Part shown: one piece after another, positions 31,852 through 44,814 of the stretch
Numbering within the stretch: position 1 is the stretch's first letter
Layout of the letters: each line of letters opens with the position of its first letter
Assembly: GCA_947500825.1 (NCBI GenBank)
Contig: CANMTR010000018.1
Location: forward strand, 1-45,209
Length of the DNA stretch: 45,209 bases
DNA from: an uncultured Paracoccaceae bacterium
Lineage (GTDB): Bacteria; Pseudomonadota; Alphaproteobacteria; Rhodobacterales; Rhodobacteraceae
Direction of reading: 5' to 3'
Notes under the pieces: model-generated
Databases searched by the model: none
Told to the model about the DNA's origin: nothing
The model's input: the letters and a program-made list of their open reading frames with translations, nothing else
Position numbers and translations under genes: made by a program

Positions 31852-32649
31852 ATGAAGGACCACCCCAGCTACTACGACATGATCGGGTTCTCCGCCGAGA
31901 GCGGGGAGACCGAGGCGGGCCTGCCCCCGGTGCCGGACCTGTCGCGCGCGGCGCTGTTCCTAGATTTCGACGGCACCCTCGTCGACATTGCCGCGCGGCC
32001 CGACGCGATCAGCGTCACGGACAACCTGGAGGATATCCTGCTGGCCCTCGAGACGCGGACGGGTGGCGCGGTGGCGGTGGTCTCGGACCGCTCCCTGGCG
32101 GACCTGGAGCGGCGGCTGCCGCGCTGGCGCGGCACGCTGGTGGGCTCGCAGGGCGCCGAGCGGCGCCACCTGGGCCGGCGCGAGACCGCGCCCGAGGCCC
32201 ACGACGAGAAGCTGTCCGAGCTGGCCGACGTGGCCCGCGCCTGGGCGGCCCACCACGAGGCGGTGGTGATGGAGGAGAAGCCCGCCGCGCTGGCGCTGCA
32301 TTTCCGCGCCGCGCCCGAGCTGCAGCCCGATTGCGTGCGCCTGCTGCACGCGCTGACCGAGAACCTGCCGGACTACGTCCTGCGCCATGCCGACATGGCG
32401 GTGGAGCTGATGCCCGCGCGGATCTGCAAGCGCGGCGCGATGGAGGAGCTGATGGCCGACTGGCCGGGGCGCCTGCCCGTGGCCATGGGCGACGACCTGT
32501 CGGACGAGGGGATGCTGGCCCTGGCCGAGGAGCTGGGGGGGTACGGCATCAAGGTGGGCTATGCCGACACCGTGGCGAGCCACCGGGTGCGCTCGGTCGC
32601 CGAGCTGCACCGGGGCCTTGTCTCGTGGCTGGCCCCCGCCCCGGCCTGA
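31852..32649 (+). CDS. otsB: Trehalose-phosphatase-like HAD hydrolase
   Basis: The 265-residue protein matches the OtsB family, which removes phosphate from trehalose 6-phosphate. Motif I is [13 protein letters not shown] (Asp38, Asp40). The second-motif region reads [11 protein letters not shown], where the family usually has SGR, so the Gly is replaced by Asp. [14 protein letters not shown] and [12 protein letters not shown] supply the Lys and the last acidic motif. A strong GGAGGAGAGG lies before the ATG. No trehalose-6-phosphate synthase is in the window, so the substrate may be the product of the neighbouring glycosyltransferase genes or trehalose phosphate made elsewhere. It is separated from them by 193 bases. 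Confidence 0.82.
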   Translation: MKDHPSYYDMIGFSAESGETEAGLPPVPDLSRAALFLDFDGTLVDIAARPDAISVTDNLEDILLALETRTGGAVAVVSDRSLADLERRLPRWRGTLVGSQGAERRHLGRRETAPEAHDEKLSELADVARAWAAHHEAVVMEEKPAALALHFRAAPELQPDCVRLLHALTENLPDYVLRHADMAVELMPARICKRGAMEELMADWPGRLPVAMGDDLSDEGMLALAEELGGYGIKVGYADTVASHRVRSVAELHRGLVSWLAPAPA

Positions 32650-32735
32650 CACCGCCCCCCCGCATTGACGCGAGCGGGTCGCGCCGTAGGCTGCAAGGCT
32701 TCGAGATACCCCGGGGCCCAGGCGGAGAGCGACGG

Positions 32736-36390
<3,655 letters not shown>

Positions 36391-36398
<8 letters not shown>

Positions 36399-37611
36399 GC
36401 GGCTGCGCGCCATGGGCCCGGGCCTGCTGGTCGCGGCCGCCTTCATCGGGCCGGGGACGGTGACCACGGCCAGCGTGGCGGGGGCGGCCACCGGCTTCGC
36501 GCTCCTCTGGGCGCTGGTCTTCTCGATCCTGGCCACGCTCGTGCTGCAGGAGATGGCCGCGCGGCTGGGCATCGTGGCGCGCCAGGGGCTGGGCGAGGCG
36601 CTGCGGGGCGCCTTCGACGCGGCGCCCGCGCGGTGGGCGATGGTGGCGCTGGTGCTGGTGGCCATCGGCTTCGGCGCGGCGGCGTTCCAGACCGGCAACG
36701 TCTCTGGCGCCGGGCTGGGGCTGGAAGGGGCCACGGGGGTGGACGCGCGGATCTGGTCGGTGGCGGTGGGGGTCGCGGCCGCGGGCCTGCTGGCCACGGG
36801 CACCTACCGGGTGATCGAGCGGGTCCTGGTGGCGCTGGTCGGGCTGATGAGCCTCGTCTTCGTGGCCACCGCCGTCGCCGTGCGCCCCGACCTGGGCGCG
36901 ATGGCCGCGGGGCTGGTGCCGGGGATCCCGCCGGGCGCGGCCCTGACCGCCATCGGCCTGGTGGGAACGACGGTGGTGACCTACAACTTCTTCCTCCACG
37001 CGGCCTCCGTGCAGGATCGCTGGGGACCCGAGCGCGACACCGACGCGGCCTTGGGCGAGGCGCGGTTCGACACGGTGGCCTCGGTCCTGCTGGGCGGGGC
37101 CGTCACCCTCGCGATCCTGATCACGGCGGCGGCGGCCTTTCACGGCACGGGCACGCGGATCGAGGGGGCGGGGCAGATGGCGCGGCAGCTGGAGCCGGTG
37201 CTGGGCCCCGCCGCGCGGTGGGTCTTCGCGCTGGGGATCTTCGCCGCCGGCATGACCAGCTCGGTCACCGCGCCGCTGGCGGCCGCCTACGCGGTCACGG
37301 GTGTGCTGGGATGGGAGCGGAACCTGAAATCGGCCCGGTTCCGCGCCGTCTGGGCGGTGGTGATCGGGGTGGGGACGGTGCTGGCGGTTCTGGGGACGGA
37401 CCCGGTGCGCGCGATCCTGCTCGCCCAGGCCGCCAACGGCATCCTGCTGCCCGTGGTGGCCGCGTTCCTTCTGGTGGTGGCCAACCGCGCGGGGCTGCTG
37501 GGGCGCCACCGCAACGGGGCCGTGGGCAATACGCTGGGGGCGGCGGTGCTGGTCCTGTCGGGCGGCCTCGGGGCCTGGACGCTGCTGGAGGTGGCGGGGC
37601 TCGCCGGCTGA
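36391..37611 (+). CDS. Nramp-fold transporter lacking the metal-binding residues
   Basis: The 406-residue protein has about 11 membrane helices and the Nramp/LeuT-like layout. The helix-1 motif DPGN of metal transporters is GPGT here (residues 20-23). The helix-6 motif reads [14 protein letters not shown] (193-206), where canonical members have MPHN, so the Asp, Asn and Met ligands are all replaced. It is therefore unlikely to carry Mn or Fe in the usual way. It overlaps the oxoprolinase gene by 8 bases, which suggests that it imports the oxoprolinase substrate. From memory, Bacillus YcsG is an Nramp-like protein encoded with 5-oxoprolinase genes. The transport substrate is inferred. Confidence 0.8.
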
Positions 37612-37741
37612 GGCTGCCCGCGCGGCCGCAGGCCCGCTCCCTCGCGCTCGAAGCGCACCAGGCCCGTGCATCCGCGAAGGGAGACAGGGCTCCCGCTGGT
37701 CCCTATCCTGGCAAAGGAAACTTTTACCCGAAAGGAAGACG

Positions 37742-38131
37742 ATGACTGTTCTCGGCCGTTACCGCCCGCTCCTGCTGTCGCTGTTCCGGATCATGGCCGC
37801 GCTCCTGATCTTGCAGCACGGGACGACGAAGCTCCTGGGCATTCCCGCGGGGCCGATGAACGGCACCTCGATCCAGTCGCTCAGCGGGATCGCGGGGGTG
37901 ATCGAGCTGGTCTTCGGCGCGCTCCTCGTGGTGGGGCTGTTCTCGCGGCTCTCGGCGTTCCTGCTGAGCGGGCTGACGGCGGCGGCCTACTGGATCGCCC
38001 ATGCGCCGCAGGGGGTCTATCCGATCTTGAACGGGGGCGAGCTGGCCGCGCTCTACTGCTTCGGCTTTCTCTACCTCGCCGCGGCAGGCCCGGGCCCGAT
38101 CTCGCTCGACGCGCTGCGCCGGCGGGGGTGA
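37742..38131 (+). CDS. DoxX family membrane protein
   Basis: The 129-residue protein has four membrane helices and the DoxX signatures LLSLFRIMAALLILQHGTTK near the start and GVIELVFGALLVVGLFSRLS in the middle, ending with YWIAHAPQGVYPILNGGELA. DoxX-like proteins are inner-membrane proteins of mostly unknown function, some linked to quinone or thiosulfate redox chemistry. AAAGGAAG lies before the ATG. It stands alone, 130 bases after the Nramp-like gene, and converges on the esterase gene with 13 bases between stops. Confidence 0.87.
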   Translation: MTVLGRYRPLLLSLFRIMAALLILQHGTTKLLGIPAGPMNGTSIQSLSGIAGVIELVFGALLVVGLFSRLSAFLLSGLTAAAYWIAHAPQGVYPILNGGELAALYCFGFLYLAAAGPGPISLDALRRRG

Positions 38132-38144
38132 GGCGCCCGGAGGC

Positions 38145-39089
38145 TCAAGGGTCGGTGGCGGCGGCCCTCGCGTCTGCCGACAGGTTAGTCTTCTCGTCCC
38201 GCAGGTGGCGGACCAGATCGGGGGCCACCCGCTCGACGATCGCCTCGCGGCCGTAGCTGTTGAAATGGCAGGTGTCCCACCGGTAGTTCCGGCCCAGCGT
38301 GTCGGTGTCGAAGCCGGGGATGACATGCGGGCGCGCCTCGGCCACGCGCTTGAGCACCGCGTTGATCCGGGGGACGCCGTCGACGCGCTCCGCTCCCATG
38401 CACCGGGTGGCCCGGAACAGGTACACCTCCGCATGGGGGGCATCGCCGGCGAGACGGTCCATCAGTTCCGTCACGTCCCGCTCGAAGGCCTCCGCGTCTT
38501 GGATCACAGCGGCATCGGTCTCGCCCTGATGCCACAGGACCAGCTGCGGTGTGTAACCCGCCTCGGCGGCGGAAGAGATCCGCCCCTGGAGCGCGCCGTA
38601 ATAGCCCGACCGGTCGTCGAGCCAGTCGGAGAACTGGGTGCCGCCGATGGCGCTGTTAATCAGCAAGACAGGCCGGTCGGCGATCTGGGAGACGCGGTCG
38701 GCGAGGGGCGACCACAGGCTCCCGCCGTTCCCCAGGGCACCCAGGAGCGGATCGGCGGCGGGAAAGCATTTCCCCTCGAACCAGACCGAGACGTCCTTGC
38801 CGGCCTCGTATTTCGCGGGGACGACGTTGGCCGCGTTCGACTGCCCGCCGGTCACGATCACCAGCGCCTCGGCGGGATCGGGGCACGCGACCGCCTGCCG
38901 CCGTTCGGCCTGCTCGGGGCCGGGGACGGACCGCCAGGACTTCTCCAGTCCCATCGTGGTGCGCACCGAGTAGCTCAGCCGGTCGAAGGCCTGCCTGGGA
39001 ATGTCGGTCTCGAGCGTGAAGACGATTCCGGCCATGGCGGAAAAGACGATGATCGCGAAGGCGACGAAAACGGATACGATGGGACGCAT
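38145..39089 (-). CDS. SASA-domain (sialate O-acetylesterase-like) SGNH hydrolase
   Basis: The 314-residue protein has an N-terminal membrane anchor or uncleaved signal (residues about 4-24) and a periplasmic SGNH esterase domain. The blocks are VTGGQSNAANV (catalytic Ser84), NSAIGGTQFSDW (oxyanion Gly), LVLWHQGETDAAV and WDTCHFNSYG (Asp272, His275). Such enzymes remove acetyl groups from carbohydrates, so it may trim or remodel acetylated polysaccharide. A good promoter candidate lies about 80-110 bases upstream. It is a single gene diverging from the SLC13 transporter. Confidence 0.82.
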   Translation of the reverse strand: MRPIVSVFVAFAIIVFSAMAGIVFTLETDIPRQAFDRLSYSVRTTMGLEKSWRSVPGPEQAERRQAVACPDPAEALVIVTGGQSNAANVVPAKYEAGKDVSVWFEGKCFPAADPLLGALGNGGSLWSPLADRVSQIADRPVLLINSAIGGTQFSDWLDDRSGYYGALQGRISSAAEAGYTPQLVLWHQGETDAAVIQDAEAFERDVTELMDRLAGDAPHAEVYLFRATRCMGAERVDGVPRINAVLKRVAEARPHVIPGFDTDTLGRNYRWDTCHFNSYGREAIVERVAPDLVRHLRDEKTNLSADARAAATDP

Positions 39090-39445
39090 GATGAACGGTC
39101 CGGAAAAGGGACTTTGGAAAAAGGCGGTCGAGGTCTTCCGCGGCGCTAATACCCGCGAGCGTTAAGGTTTATTAATATCTGCCTCGAGACAACCATTCAA
39201 AGTAAAACCGACCTGATATCCATGGCTTGTGAGCCTCGCCGTGAACAAATCCCCCTCCACGGGAGAATCGTCTTCGATCCCTGGGGTAGAGCGGCGAATC
39301 CGCGGTCCGCCCCCGAAGAAGGGCGAACCGGGGCGCGGCCGCCAATAGGCTCTGGACCCTTCCGCCGGGTCATGTCTTTGCTCTGGAGAGGGAACATCGC
39401 GGCCCGCCCGTGGGGAGGGGCGCAGCAGGAGGGGGAGACCGGGCC
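39090..39445. other. Divergent intergenic region with an AT-rich patch
   Basis: These 356 bases separate the esterase gene from the SLC13 transporter gene. The stretch at about 39150-39215 is notably AT-rich and carries the leftward promoter candidate. AGGAGGGGGAG before 39446 is the transporter ribosome binding site. Open frames in the region resemble no protein family I know, and I see no RNA gene. Confidence 0.5.
39172..39200 (-). promoter_or_regulatory. Candidate promoter of the SASA esterase gene
   Basis: On the minus strand TTGAAT (39195-39200) and TATTAA (39172-39177) are separated by exactly 17 bases, each matching four of six consensus positions within an AT-rich patch. Transcription would begin about 75 bases before the start codon at 39089. 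Confidence 0.4.
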
Positions 39446-41038
39446 ATGCCGGACGACATCCGACAGGACGCCGCCGCAAACCAGCCGGACGAGACGGACG
39501 GCAAGGGGGGGCGCGACCCGCGCTGGACCTGGGGGGTGAGAGCTTTGGGGCTGGTGGCGGCGGGCCTCGTCTGGTTGCTGCTCGGGGGCTCGGAGAACCT
39601 GTCCGGCGAGGCGCGCGCGGTGGCCGCCATCGCCACGCTCATGGCGATCTGGTGGATGACCGAGGCGATCCCCCTGGCGGCCACGTCGCTTCTGCCCATC
39701 GTGCTGCTGCCCGCGTTCGCGGGGCAGGAGGTGGGCGACGCGACGGCGCCCTATGCCAGCTCCATCGTGTTCCTGTTCCTGGGCGGCTTCCTGATCGCCA
39801 TCGCCATGCAGAAATGGGACCTGCACCGCCGCATCGCGCTCCAGACCCTGTCCAAGGTGGGGGTGGAGCCCAAGCGCATCGTGCTGGGCATGATGCTGGC
39901 CACCGGGTTCCTGTCCATGTGGGTGTCCAACACCGCCACGACGCTGATGATGCTGCCCATCGGGCTGTCGATCCTGACGCTGGTGGTCGAGCGCAGCCGC
40001 GCCACCGGGCAGGGCTCGGAGGTGGGCGAGGACCTGCACGCGGGCAGCCGGATCTCGGACGTGGTCGACGACCCCGACATCCGGGCCTTCGGCGTCTGCC
40101 TGGTGCTGGCCATCGCGTGGTCGGCCAGCATGGGGGGCTTGGGCACGCTGCTGGGCTCGCCCCCCAACGCCATCGTCGCGGGCTACCTCTCCGACGAGCT
40201 GGGCCGCGACATCGGCTTCGTGAACTGGATGATGCTGGGCCTGCCGCTGGCCCTCGTCTTCATCCTGATCGGCTGGGTGCTGATGACGCGGGTGCTCTAT
40301 ACCTTCGACCTCGCCGAGATCCCCGGCGGACGCGACATGATCGAGGGCCAGATCTCGGAGCTGGGGCCAATGAGCCAGGGCGAGAAGATGGTGCTGGCCG
40401 TGTTCTGCAGCGCCGCCTTCCTGTGGATCGTGCCGGGCCTTCTGTCGGACATCACCGGGATCGAGGCGCTGGGGGTGCTCGACGACACCGCCATCGCCAT
40501 CGCGGCCGGCCTCGCGCTGTTCCTGCTGCCGGGCGACGGGGCGGGGCGGATGGTGCTGGACTGGCCCGACGCAGAGGACGGGCTGCCCTGGGGGGTGCTC
40601 TTGCTGTTCGGGGGGGGCCTGAGCCTCGCCGCGGCGGTGGCGGCCACCGGGCTCGACGAGTGGTTCGGCCAGCAGGTCAGCGGGCTGGGCGCGCTGCCGG
40701 TGATCGCGATCCTGGCCGCGGTCGTGACCCTGGTGATCTTCCTCACCGAGGTGACCTCGAACACCGCCACGGCGGCGACCTTCATCCCCGTCCTGGGCGG
40801 CGTGGCCACGGGCATCGGCGTGGACTCCGTCTCGCTGCTGATCCCGGCGGCGCTGGCGGCCACCTGCGCCTTCATGCTACCCGTCGGCACGCCGCCCAAC
40901 GCCATCGTCTTCGGCTCGGGCGCGGTGACGATCGGGCAGATGGCCAAGGGGGGCGCGGTGCTGAACGTGGTGGGCGTGGTGCTGATCACCCTCTTCTCCT
41001 ACACGCTCGGCCGCTTCGCGCTCGGCCTGACGTTCTGA
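39446..41038 (+). CDS. SLC13/DASS family anion (dicarboxylate) transporter
   Basis: The 530-residue protein has about 11 membrane helices arranged as two inverted repeats, each with the SNT signature of the DASS family: WVSNTATTLMMLPIG (first half) and TSNTATAATFIPV (second half). LGSPPNAIV and VGTPPNAIVFGSG are the matching downstream loops. Members move C4-dicarboxylates such as succinate and malate, or sulfate, with sodium. GGGGGAG 8 bases before ATG 39446 supports this start. The malic enzyme gene follows after 63 bases, which argues for a C4-dicarboxylate substrate. Confidence 0.87.
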   Translation: MPDDIRQDAAANQPDETDGKGGRDPRWTWGVRALGLVAAGLVWLLLGGSENLSGEARAVAAIATLMAIWWMTEAIPLAATSLLPIVLLPAFAGQEVGDATAPYASSIVFLFLGGFLIAIAMQKWDLHRRIALQTLSKVGVEPKRIVLGMMLATGFLSMWVSNTATTLMMLPIGLSILTLVVERSRATGQGSEVGEDLHAGSRISDVVDDPDIRAFGVCLVLAIAWSASMGGLGTLLGSPPNAIVAGYLSDELGRDIGFVNWMMLGLPLALVFILIGWVLMTRVLYTFDLAEIPGGRDMIEGQISELGPMSQGEKMVLAVFCSAAFLWIVPGLLSDITGIEALGVLDDTAIAIAAGLALFLLPGDGAGRMVLDWPDAEDGLPWGVLLLFGGGLSLAAAVAATGLDEWFGQQVSGLGALPVIAILAAVVTLVIFLTEVTSNTATAATFIPVLGGVATGIGVDSVSLLIPAALAATCAFMLPVGTPPNAIVFGSGAVTIGQMAKGGAVLNVVGVVLITLFSYTLGRFALGLTF

Positions 41039-41101
41039 TCCCGCGGGGGCGCGGGCCCGTATGCCCGCCCCCATGCCAGAAGACCGGAGAACCCGACCCC
41101 C

Positions 41102-43477
41102 ATGAGCGACGACGAACAGGCGCCCCGCGAGGGAGGAAACCAGGTACCCCGGGGGGGTGACGATCGCGCATCCCGGGGGGGTGACGACGACGCGTCCCGC
41201 AAGGAGGACCGGCAGGCGGCCCTGCGCGCCGCGGCGCTGGAATACCACCGCGAGCCGCAGCCCGGAAAGCTCGAGATCCGCGCCACCAAGCCCCTGGCCA
41301 ACGCCCGCGACCTCGCCCGCGCCTATTCCCCCGGCGTGGCCGAGGCCTGCCGCGAGATCGAGGCCGACCCGCGCACGGCGCGCGACGTCACCGCGCGGGG
41401 CAACCTGGTGGCCGTGGTCACCAACGGCACCGCGGTGCTGGGCCTGGGCGATATCGGCGCGCTGGCCTCCAAGCCGGTGATGGAGGGCAAGGCGGTCCTG
41501 TTCAAGAAATTCGCCAATATCGACTGCTTCGACATCGAGCTGGAGCAGCCCGACCCCGAGAAGCTGGCCGAGATCGTCTGCGCGCTGGAGCCCACCTTCG
41601 GCGCCATCAACCTCGAGGACATCAAGGCGCCCGACTGCTTCGTGGTGGAGCGGATCTGCCGCGAGCGGATGAACATCCCCGTCTTCCACGACGACCAGCA
41701 CGGCACCGCCATCGTGGTGGGCGCGGCGGCCACCAACGCGCTCAACGTGGCCGGCAAGCGGTTCGAGGACATCAAGATCGTCTCGACGGGCGGCGGCGCG
41801 GCGGGGATCGCCTGCCTCGACCTGCTGTGCAAGCTGGGCGTCAAGCGCGAGAACGTCTGGCTGTGCGACCTTCAGGGCCTCGTCCACGAGGGCCGCGAGG
41901 TGGGCATGACCGAGCAGAAGGCGGCCTATGCCCAGCCCGGCGGCGCGCGGGACCTGGGCGACGTGATCGAGGGGGCCGACCTGTTCCTCGGGCTTTCCGG
42001 CCCCGGCGTGCTGACGCCCGAGATGGTCGGGCGCATGGCCGCCGACCCGATCATCTTCGCCCTGGCCAACCCCAGCCCCGAGATCGACCCCGAGGAGGCG
42101 CGGCGCGTCGCGCCCACCGCCCTCATCGCCACGGGGCGGTCGGACTTTCCCAATCAGGTCAACAACGTCCTGTGCTTTCCCTTCATCTTCCGCGGCGCGC
42201 TCGACGTGGGCGCGACCACGATCAACGACGAGATGAAGATCGCCTGCGTCGAGGGGATCGCCGAGCTCGCGCGCCGCACCACCTCCGCCGAGGCGGCGGC
42301 CGCCTACCAGGGCGAGCAGCTCTCGTTCGGGCCCGACTACCTGATCCCCAAGCCGTTCGACCCGCGCCTGATGGGCATCGTCGCCCCGGCCGTGGCCCGC
42401 GCCGCGATGGAGACCGGCGTGGCCGAGCGTCCGCTCGAGGACCTCGACGCCTACAAGCAGCGGCTCGACGCCTCGGTGTTCCGCTCGTCGCTGGTCATGC
42501 GCCCCGTCTTCGAGGCCGCGGCCACCGCCGAGCGGCGCATCGTCTTCGCCGAAGGGGAGGACGAGCGGGTGCTGCGCGCCGCCCATGCCATGATCGAGGA
42601 GACCACCGACCGGCCCATCCTGATCGGGCGGCCCGACATCGTGGCGCTCAGGGCCGAGCGGGCGGGCCTGCCGATCCGGCCCGAGCGCGACTTCGAGATC
42701 GTCTCGCCCGACAACGACCCGCGCTACCGCGACTACTGGACCACCTACCACGAGATCATGCAGCGCCGCGGCGTGACCCCCGACATCGCCAAGGCGATCA
42801 TGCGCACCAACACCACCGCCATCGGCGCGGTGATGGTCCAGCGCGAGGAGGCCGACAGCCTGATCTGCGGCACCTACGGGCAGTATCTGTGGCACCTAGA
42901 CTACGTCACCCAGGTGCTGGCCTCGGGCGATCACCACCCGGTGGGGGCGCTCAGCCTGATGATTCTGGAGGACGGTCCGCTCTTCGTGGCCGACACCCAT
43001 GTCCATCCCCAGCCCAGCCCCGCTCAGATCGCCGAGACGGTGATCGCAGCGGCCCGCCACGTGCGCCGCTTCGGCATCGAGCCCGAGATCGCGCTGTGCT
43101 CGCACTCGCAGTTCGGCAATTTCGACTGCGACACCGGCATCCGCATGCGCGCCGCGCTGGAGATCCTGGACGCCGAGCCCCGCGACTTCGTCTACGAGGG
43201 CGAGATGCACGCCGACGCGGCGCTCGACGCCCGCGTCCGCGAGCGGATCTTTCCCAACTCGCGCCTGGCGGGGGCGGCGAACGCGCTGGTCTTCGCCAAT
43301 ACCGACGCGGCCTCGGGCGTGCGCAACATCCTCAAGATGAAGGCCAAGGGGCTGGAGGTGGGCCCGATCCTGATGGGAATGGGCAACCGCGCCCATATCG
43401 TGACCTCCTCGATCACGGCGCGCGGCCTGCTCAACATGTCGGCCGTCGCGGGGACGCCGGTGGCCCATTACGGGTGA
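41102..43477 (+). CDS. maeB: NADP-dependent malic enzyme with phosphotransacetylase-like domain (MaeB type)
   Basis: The 791-residue protein converts malate to pyruvate and CO2 with NADP. The malic enzyme part (about residues 35-440) has [40 protein letters not shown] and a Rossmann site [17 protein letters not shown]. The C-terminal part (about 460-790) resembles phosphate acetyltransferase ([20 protein letters not shown]) and usually has a regulatory role. A 32-residue charged N-terminal extension made by two 24-base tandem repeats precedes the normal start of the family ([15 protein letters not shown]). The dicarboxylate transporter lies 63 bases upstream. Confidence 0.93.
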   Translation: MSDDEQAPREGGNQVPRGGDDRASRGGDDDASRKEDRQAALRAAALEYHREPQPGKLEIRATKPLANARDLARAYSPGVAEACREIEADPRTARDVTARGNLVAVVTNGTAVLGLGDIGALASKPVMEGKAVLFKKFANIDCFDIELEQPDPEKLAEIVCALEPTFGAINLEDIKAPDCFVVERICRERMNIPVFHDDQHGTAIVVGAAATNALNVAGKRFEDIKIVSTGGGAAGIACLDLLCKLGVKRENVWLCDLQGLVHEGREVGMTEQKAAYAQPGGARDLGDVIEGADLFLGLSGPGVLTPEMVGRMAADPIIFALANPSPEIDPEEARRVAPTALIATGRSDFPNQVNNVLCFPFIFRGALDVGATTINDEMKIACVEGIAELARRTTSAEAAAAYQGEQLSFGPDYLIPKPFDPRLMGIVAPAVARAAMETGVAERPLEDLDAYKQRLDASVFRSSLVMRPVFEAAATAERRIVFAEGEDERVLRAAHAMIEETTDRPILIGRPDIVALRAERAGLPIRPERDFEIVSPDNDPRYRDYWTTYHEIMQRRGVTPDIAKAIMRTNTTAIGAVMVQREEADSLICGTYGQYLWHLDYVTQVLASGDHHPVGALSLMILEDGPLFVADTHVHPQPSPAQIAETVIAAARHVRRFGIEPEIALCSHSQFGNFDCDTGIRMRAALEILDAEPRDFVYEGEMHADAALDARVRERIFPNSRLAGAANALVFANTDAASGVRNILKMKAKGLEVGPILMGMGNRAHIVTSSITARGLLNMSAVAGTPVAHYG
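41148..41195 (+). repeat. Two 24-base tandem repeats in the malic enzyme 5' end
   Basis: Copies at 41148-41171 and 41172-41195 share CCCGGGGGGGTGACGA and differ mainly in the last third. They encode RGGDDRAS and RGGDDDAS within a low-complexity N-terminal extension. A third partial CCCG follows. The G7 runs are prone to slippage. Confidence 0.7.
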
Positions 43478-43528
43478 GCGCGTCCCGGGCCCGCCCCCCG
43501 GGAGACGGCGCCCCCGGGCACGGGCGCG

Positions 43529-44545
43529 TCAGCGGGTCTCCACCGGGCCGGTCCGGTCCTGCGGGCGCGAGCGGGAGGCCTGGGGACCGGCCAGACCGAC
43601 CATCCGCGCCACCACGCGGAAGTCGAACAATGCCTCGGCGAGGCGGAACCGGAGCCTGAGGAACTGCAGCAGGGCGCCCGCCACCACCGCGAGCAGGAAC
43701 GCCGCCACGTAGAGGGTGGCGCCGCTCGGGGTCGTCGTGGAGAGTAGGACCCGCGCGGCGACCATCATGACGGGGAAATGCACGGCGTAGAAGACGATGG
43801 AGTTCCGCCCTATCCACTCGAGCCCCCCGGAGACGGCGTTGCCGCGGTAGAAGGAGGAGACCCACAGAATCGCGAGGATCAGCCCGACGGGCACCCAGAC
43901 ATAGAGCGGGTCGTACTTGATGGACCCCGACAGCACGCTGATCACGCCCCCCGCGACCGCCGCCCCGAGCCCGAGCAGCGCCAGGTATCCGCGGCCGCGC
44001 AGGGAAATTTGCCGCTCGACCACGTAATGGCCTAGGAGGAAGAACATCAGGAGCGCCGAGAAGCGGTCCATGCGCAGGAACGACGGCAGGAGCCCCGATC
44101 CTGCCAGGCACACCGCCATGACCGGCAGGAGGGGCACTCGAAGGCGCACCAGCACGAGCGCGATGACGTAGTAGGCCGTCAGGAACCACAGGTACCACAG
44201 GACCGACGGCGCGCTGATCGGGGTCTTCAGGATGTATTCGAGCGTCAGCCGCCCCTCGGCGGCGTAGACCACCAGGCTCCACAGCAGAAACGGCCAGAAG
44301 ATGAGGCAGAACTTGCCCCATACATACTCCTTCAGGGGCTTCTTCAGGGCCTTGTGGAGCAGCATGCCCGACAGGAACATCAGGAGCGGGATCCGGAACG
44401 GGTCGAGGAACAGGTTGAACGCCGTCAGGGCGGCCGGGAAGTCCAGATCCGTGTCGCCGACCACGACGAAGGCATGGACGGACAAAACGAGAAGGATGCA
44501 GATCCCGCGGGTCAGGTCCATCCAGCGAAGTCTTTGGGAAGCCAT
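43529..44545 (-). CDS. Acyltransferase family 3 (OafA/OpgC-like) membrane protein
   Basis: The 338-residue protein has about ten membrane helices and the Acyl_transf_3 motif Arg13-X10-His24 in the first helix (RWMDLTRGICILLVLSVHAF). FLSGMLLHKALKKPLKEYVW and SVLWYLWFLTAYYVIALVLV are also typical, as is the late FYAVHFPVMM. These inner-membrane enzymes move acyl groups, often acetyl or succinyl, across the membrane onto surface glycans. Its target could be the polysaccharide made by the locus near 10-20 kb. It converges on malic enzyme with 51 bases between stops. The ATG at 44545 is the only suitable start. Confidence 0.85.
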   Translation of the reverse strand: MASQRLRWMDLTRGICILLVLSVHAFVVVGDTDLDFPAALTAFNLFLDPFRIPLLMFLSGMLLHKALKKPLKEYVWGKFCLIFWPFLLWSLVVYAAEGRLTLEYILKTPISAPSVLWYLWFLTAYYVIALVLVRLRVPLLPVMAVCLAGSGLLPSFLRMDRFSALLMFFLLGHYVVERQISLRGRGYLALLGLGAAVAGGVISVLSGSIKYDPLYVWVPVGLILAILWVSSFYRGNAVSGGLEWIGRNSIVFYAVHFPVMMVAARVLLSTTTPSGATLYVAAFLLAVVAGALLQFLRLRFRLAEALFDFRVVARMVGLAGPQASRSRPQDRTGPVETR

Positions 44546-44814
44546 GCAATAATCTTTCTAAATGGCGTTCGGGTCCGAAAAGATCGCCGCATCGGCAAAA
44601 TAGCCGGAGACGGCAGAAATTTCTGCCTCCCCATCCAGGGAGCTTATTACAGAATCTTGTCGAATTTGAGGCGATCCAGTCTCCTCGCTTCTCGACCCCC
44701 CACAAGTCGGGTGGGCAGTCGCAGGGGGCTTTCGCGGATGCGGCAGAATGACGTCCACAAATCTGTGGCTAGCGGCCTGTCACGCCCCCAATCAAGGGGG
44801 GATGTACGCGATGA
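44546..44814. other. Non-coding region between the acyltransferase and the IS5 remnant
   Basis: This stretch holds the promoter side of the leftward acyltransferase gene and a perfect 16-base palindrome (44612-44627). It is markedly less GC-rich than the coding regions to the left. The open frames across it match no family I know. I see no RNA gene. Confidence 0.5.
44612..44627. promoter_or_regulatory. Perfect 16-base palindrome upstream of the acyltransferase gene
   Basis: GGCAGAAATTTCTGCC is identical on both strands and lies 67-82 bases upstream of the acyltransferase start. Symmetry and position fit an operator for a dimeric regulator. No regulator gene is nearby. Confidence 0.35.

Noticed and set aside
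31791-32735. Possible long N-terminal extension of the oxoprolinase
   Set aside because: The frame is open but overlaps the OtsB-like gene almost completely and has no family likeness; ATG 32736 has a ribosome binding site and a proper family start.
43478-43528. CCCGGG-rich inverted repeats after malic enzyme
   Set aside because: Several overlapping C/G-rich pairings are possible, but none gives a unique stem with a T-run; it could be chance in this composition.
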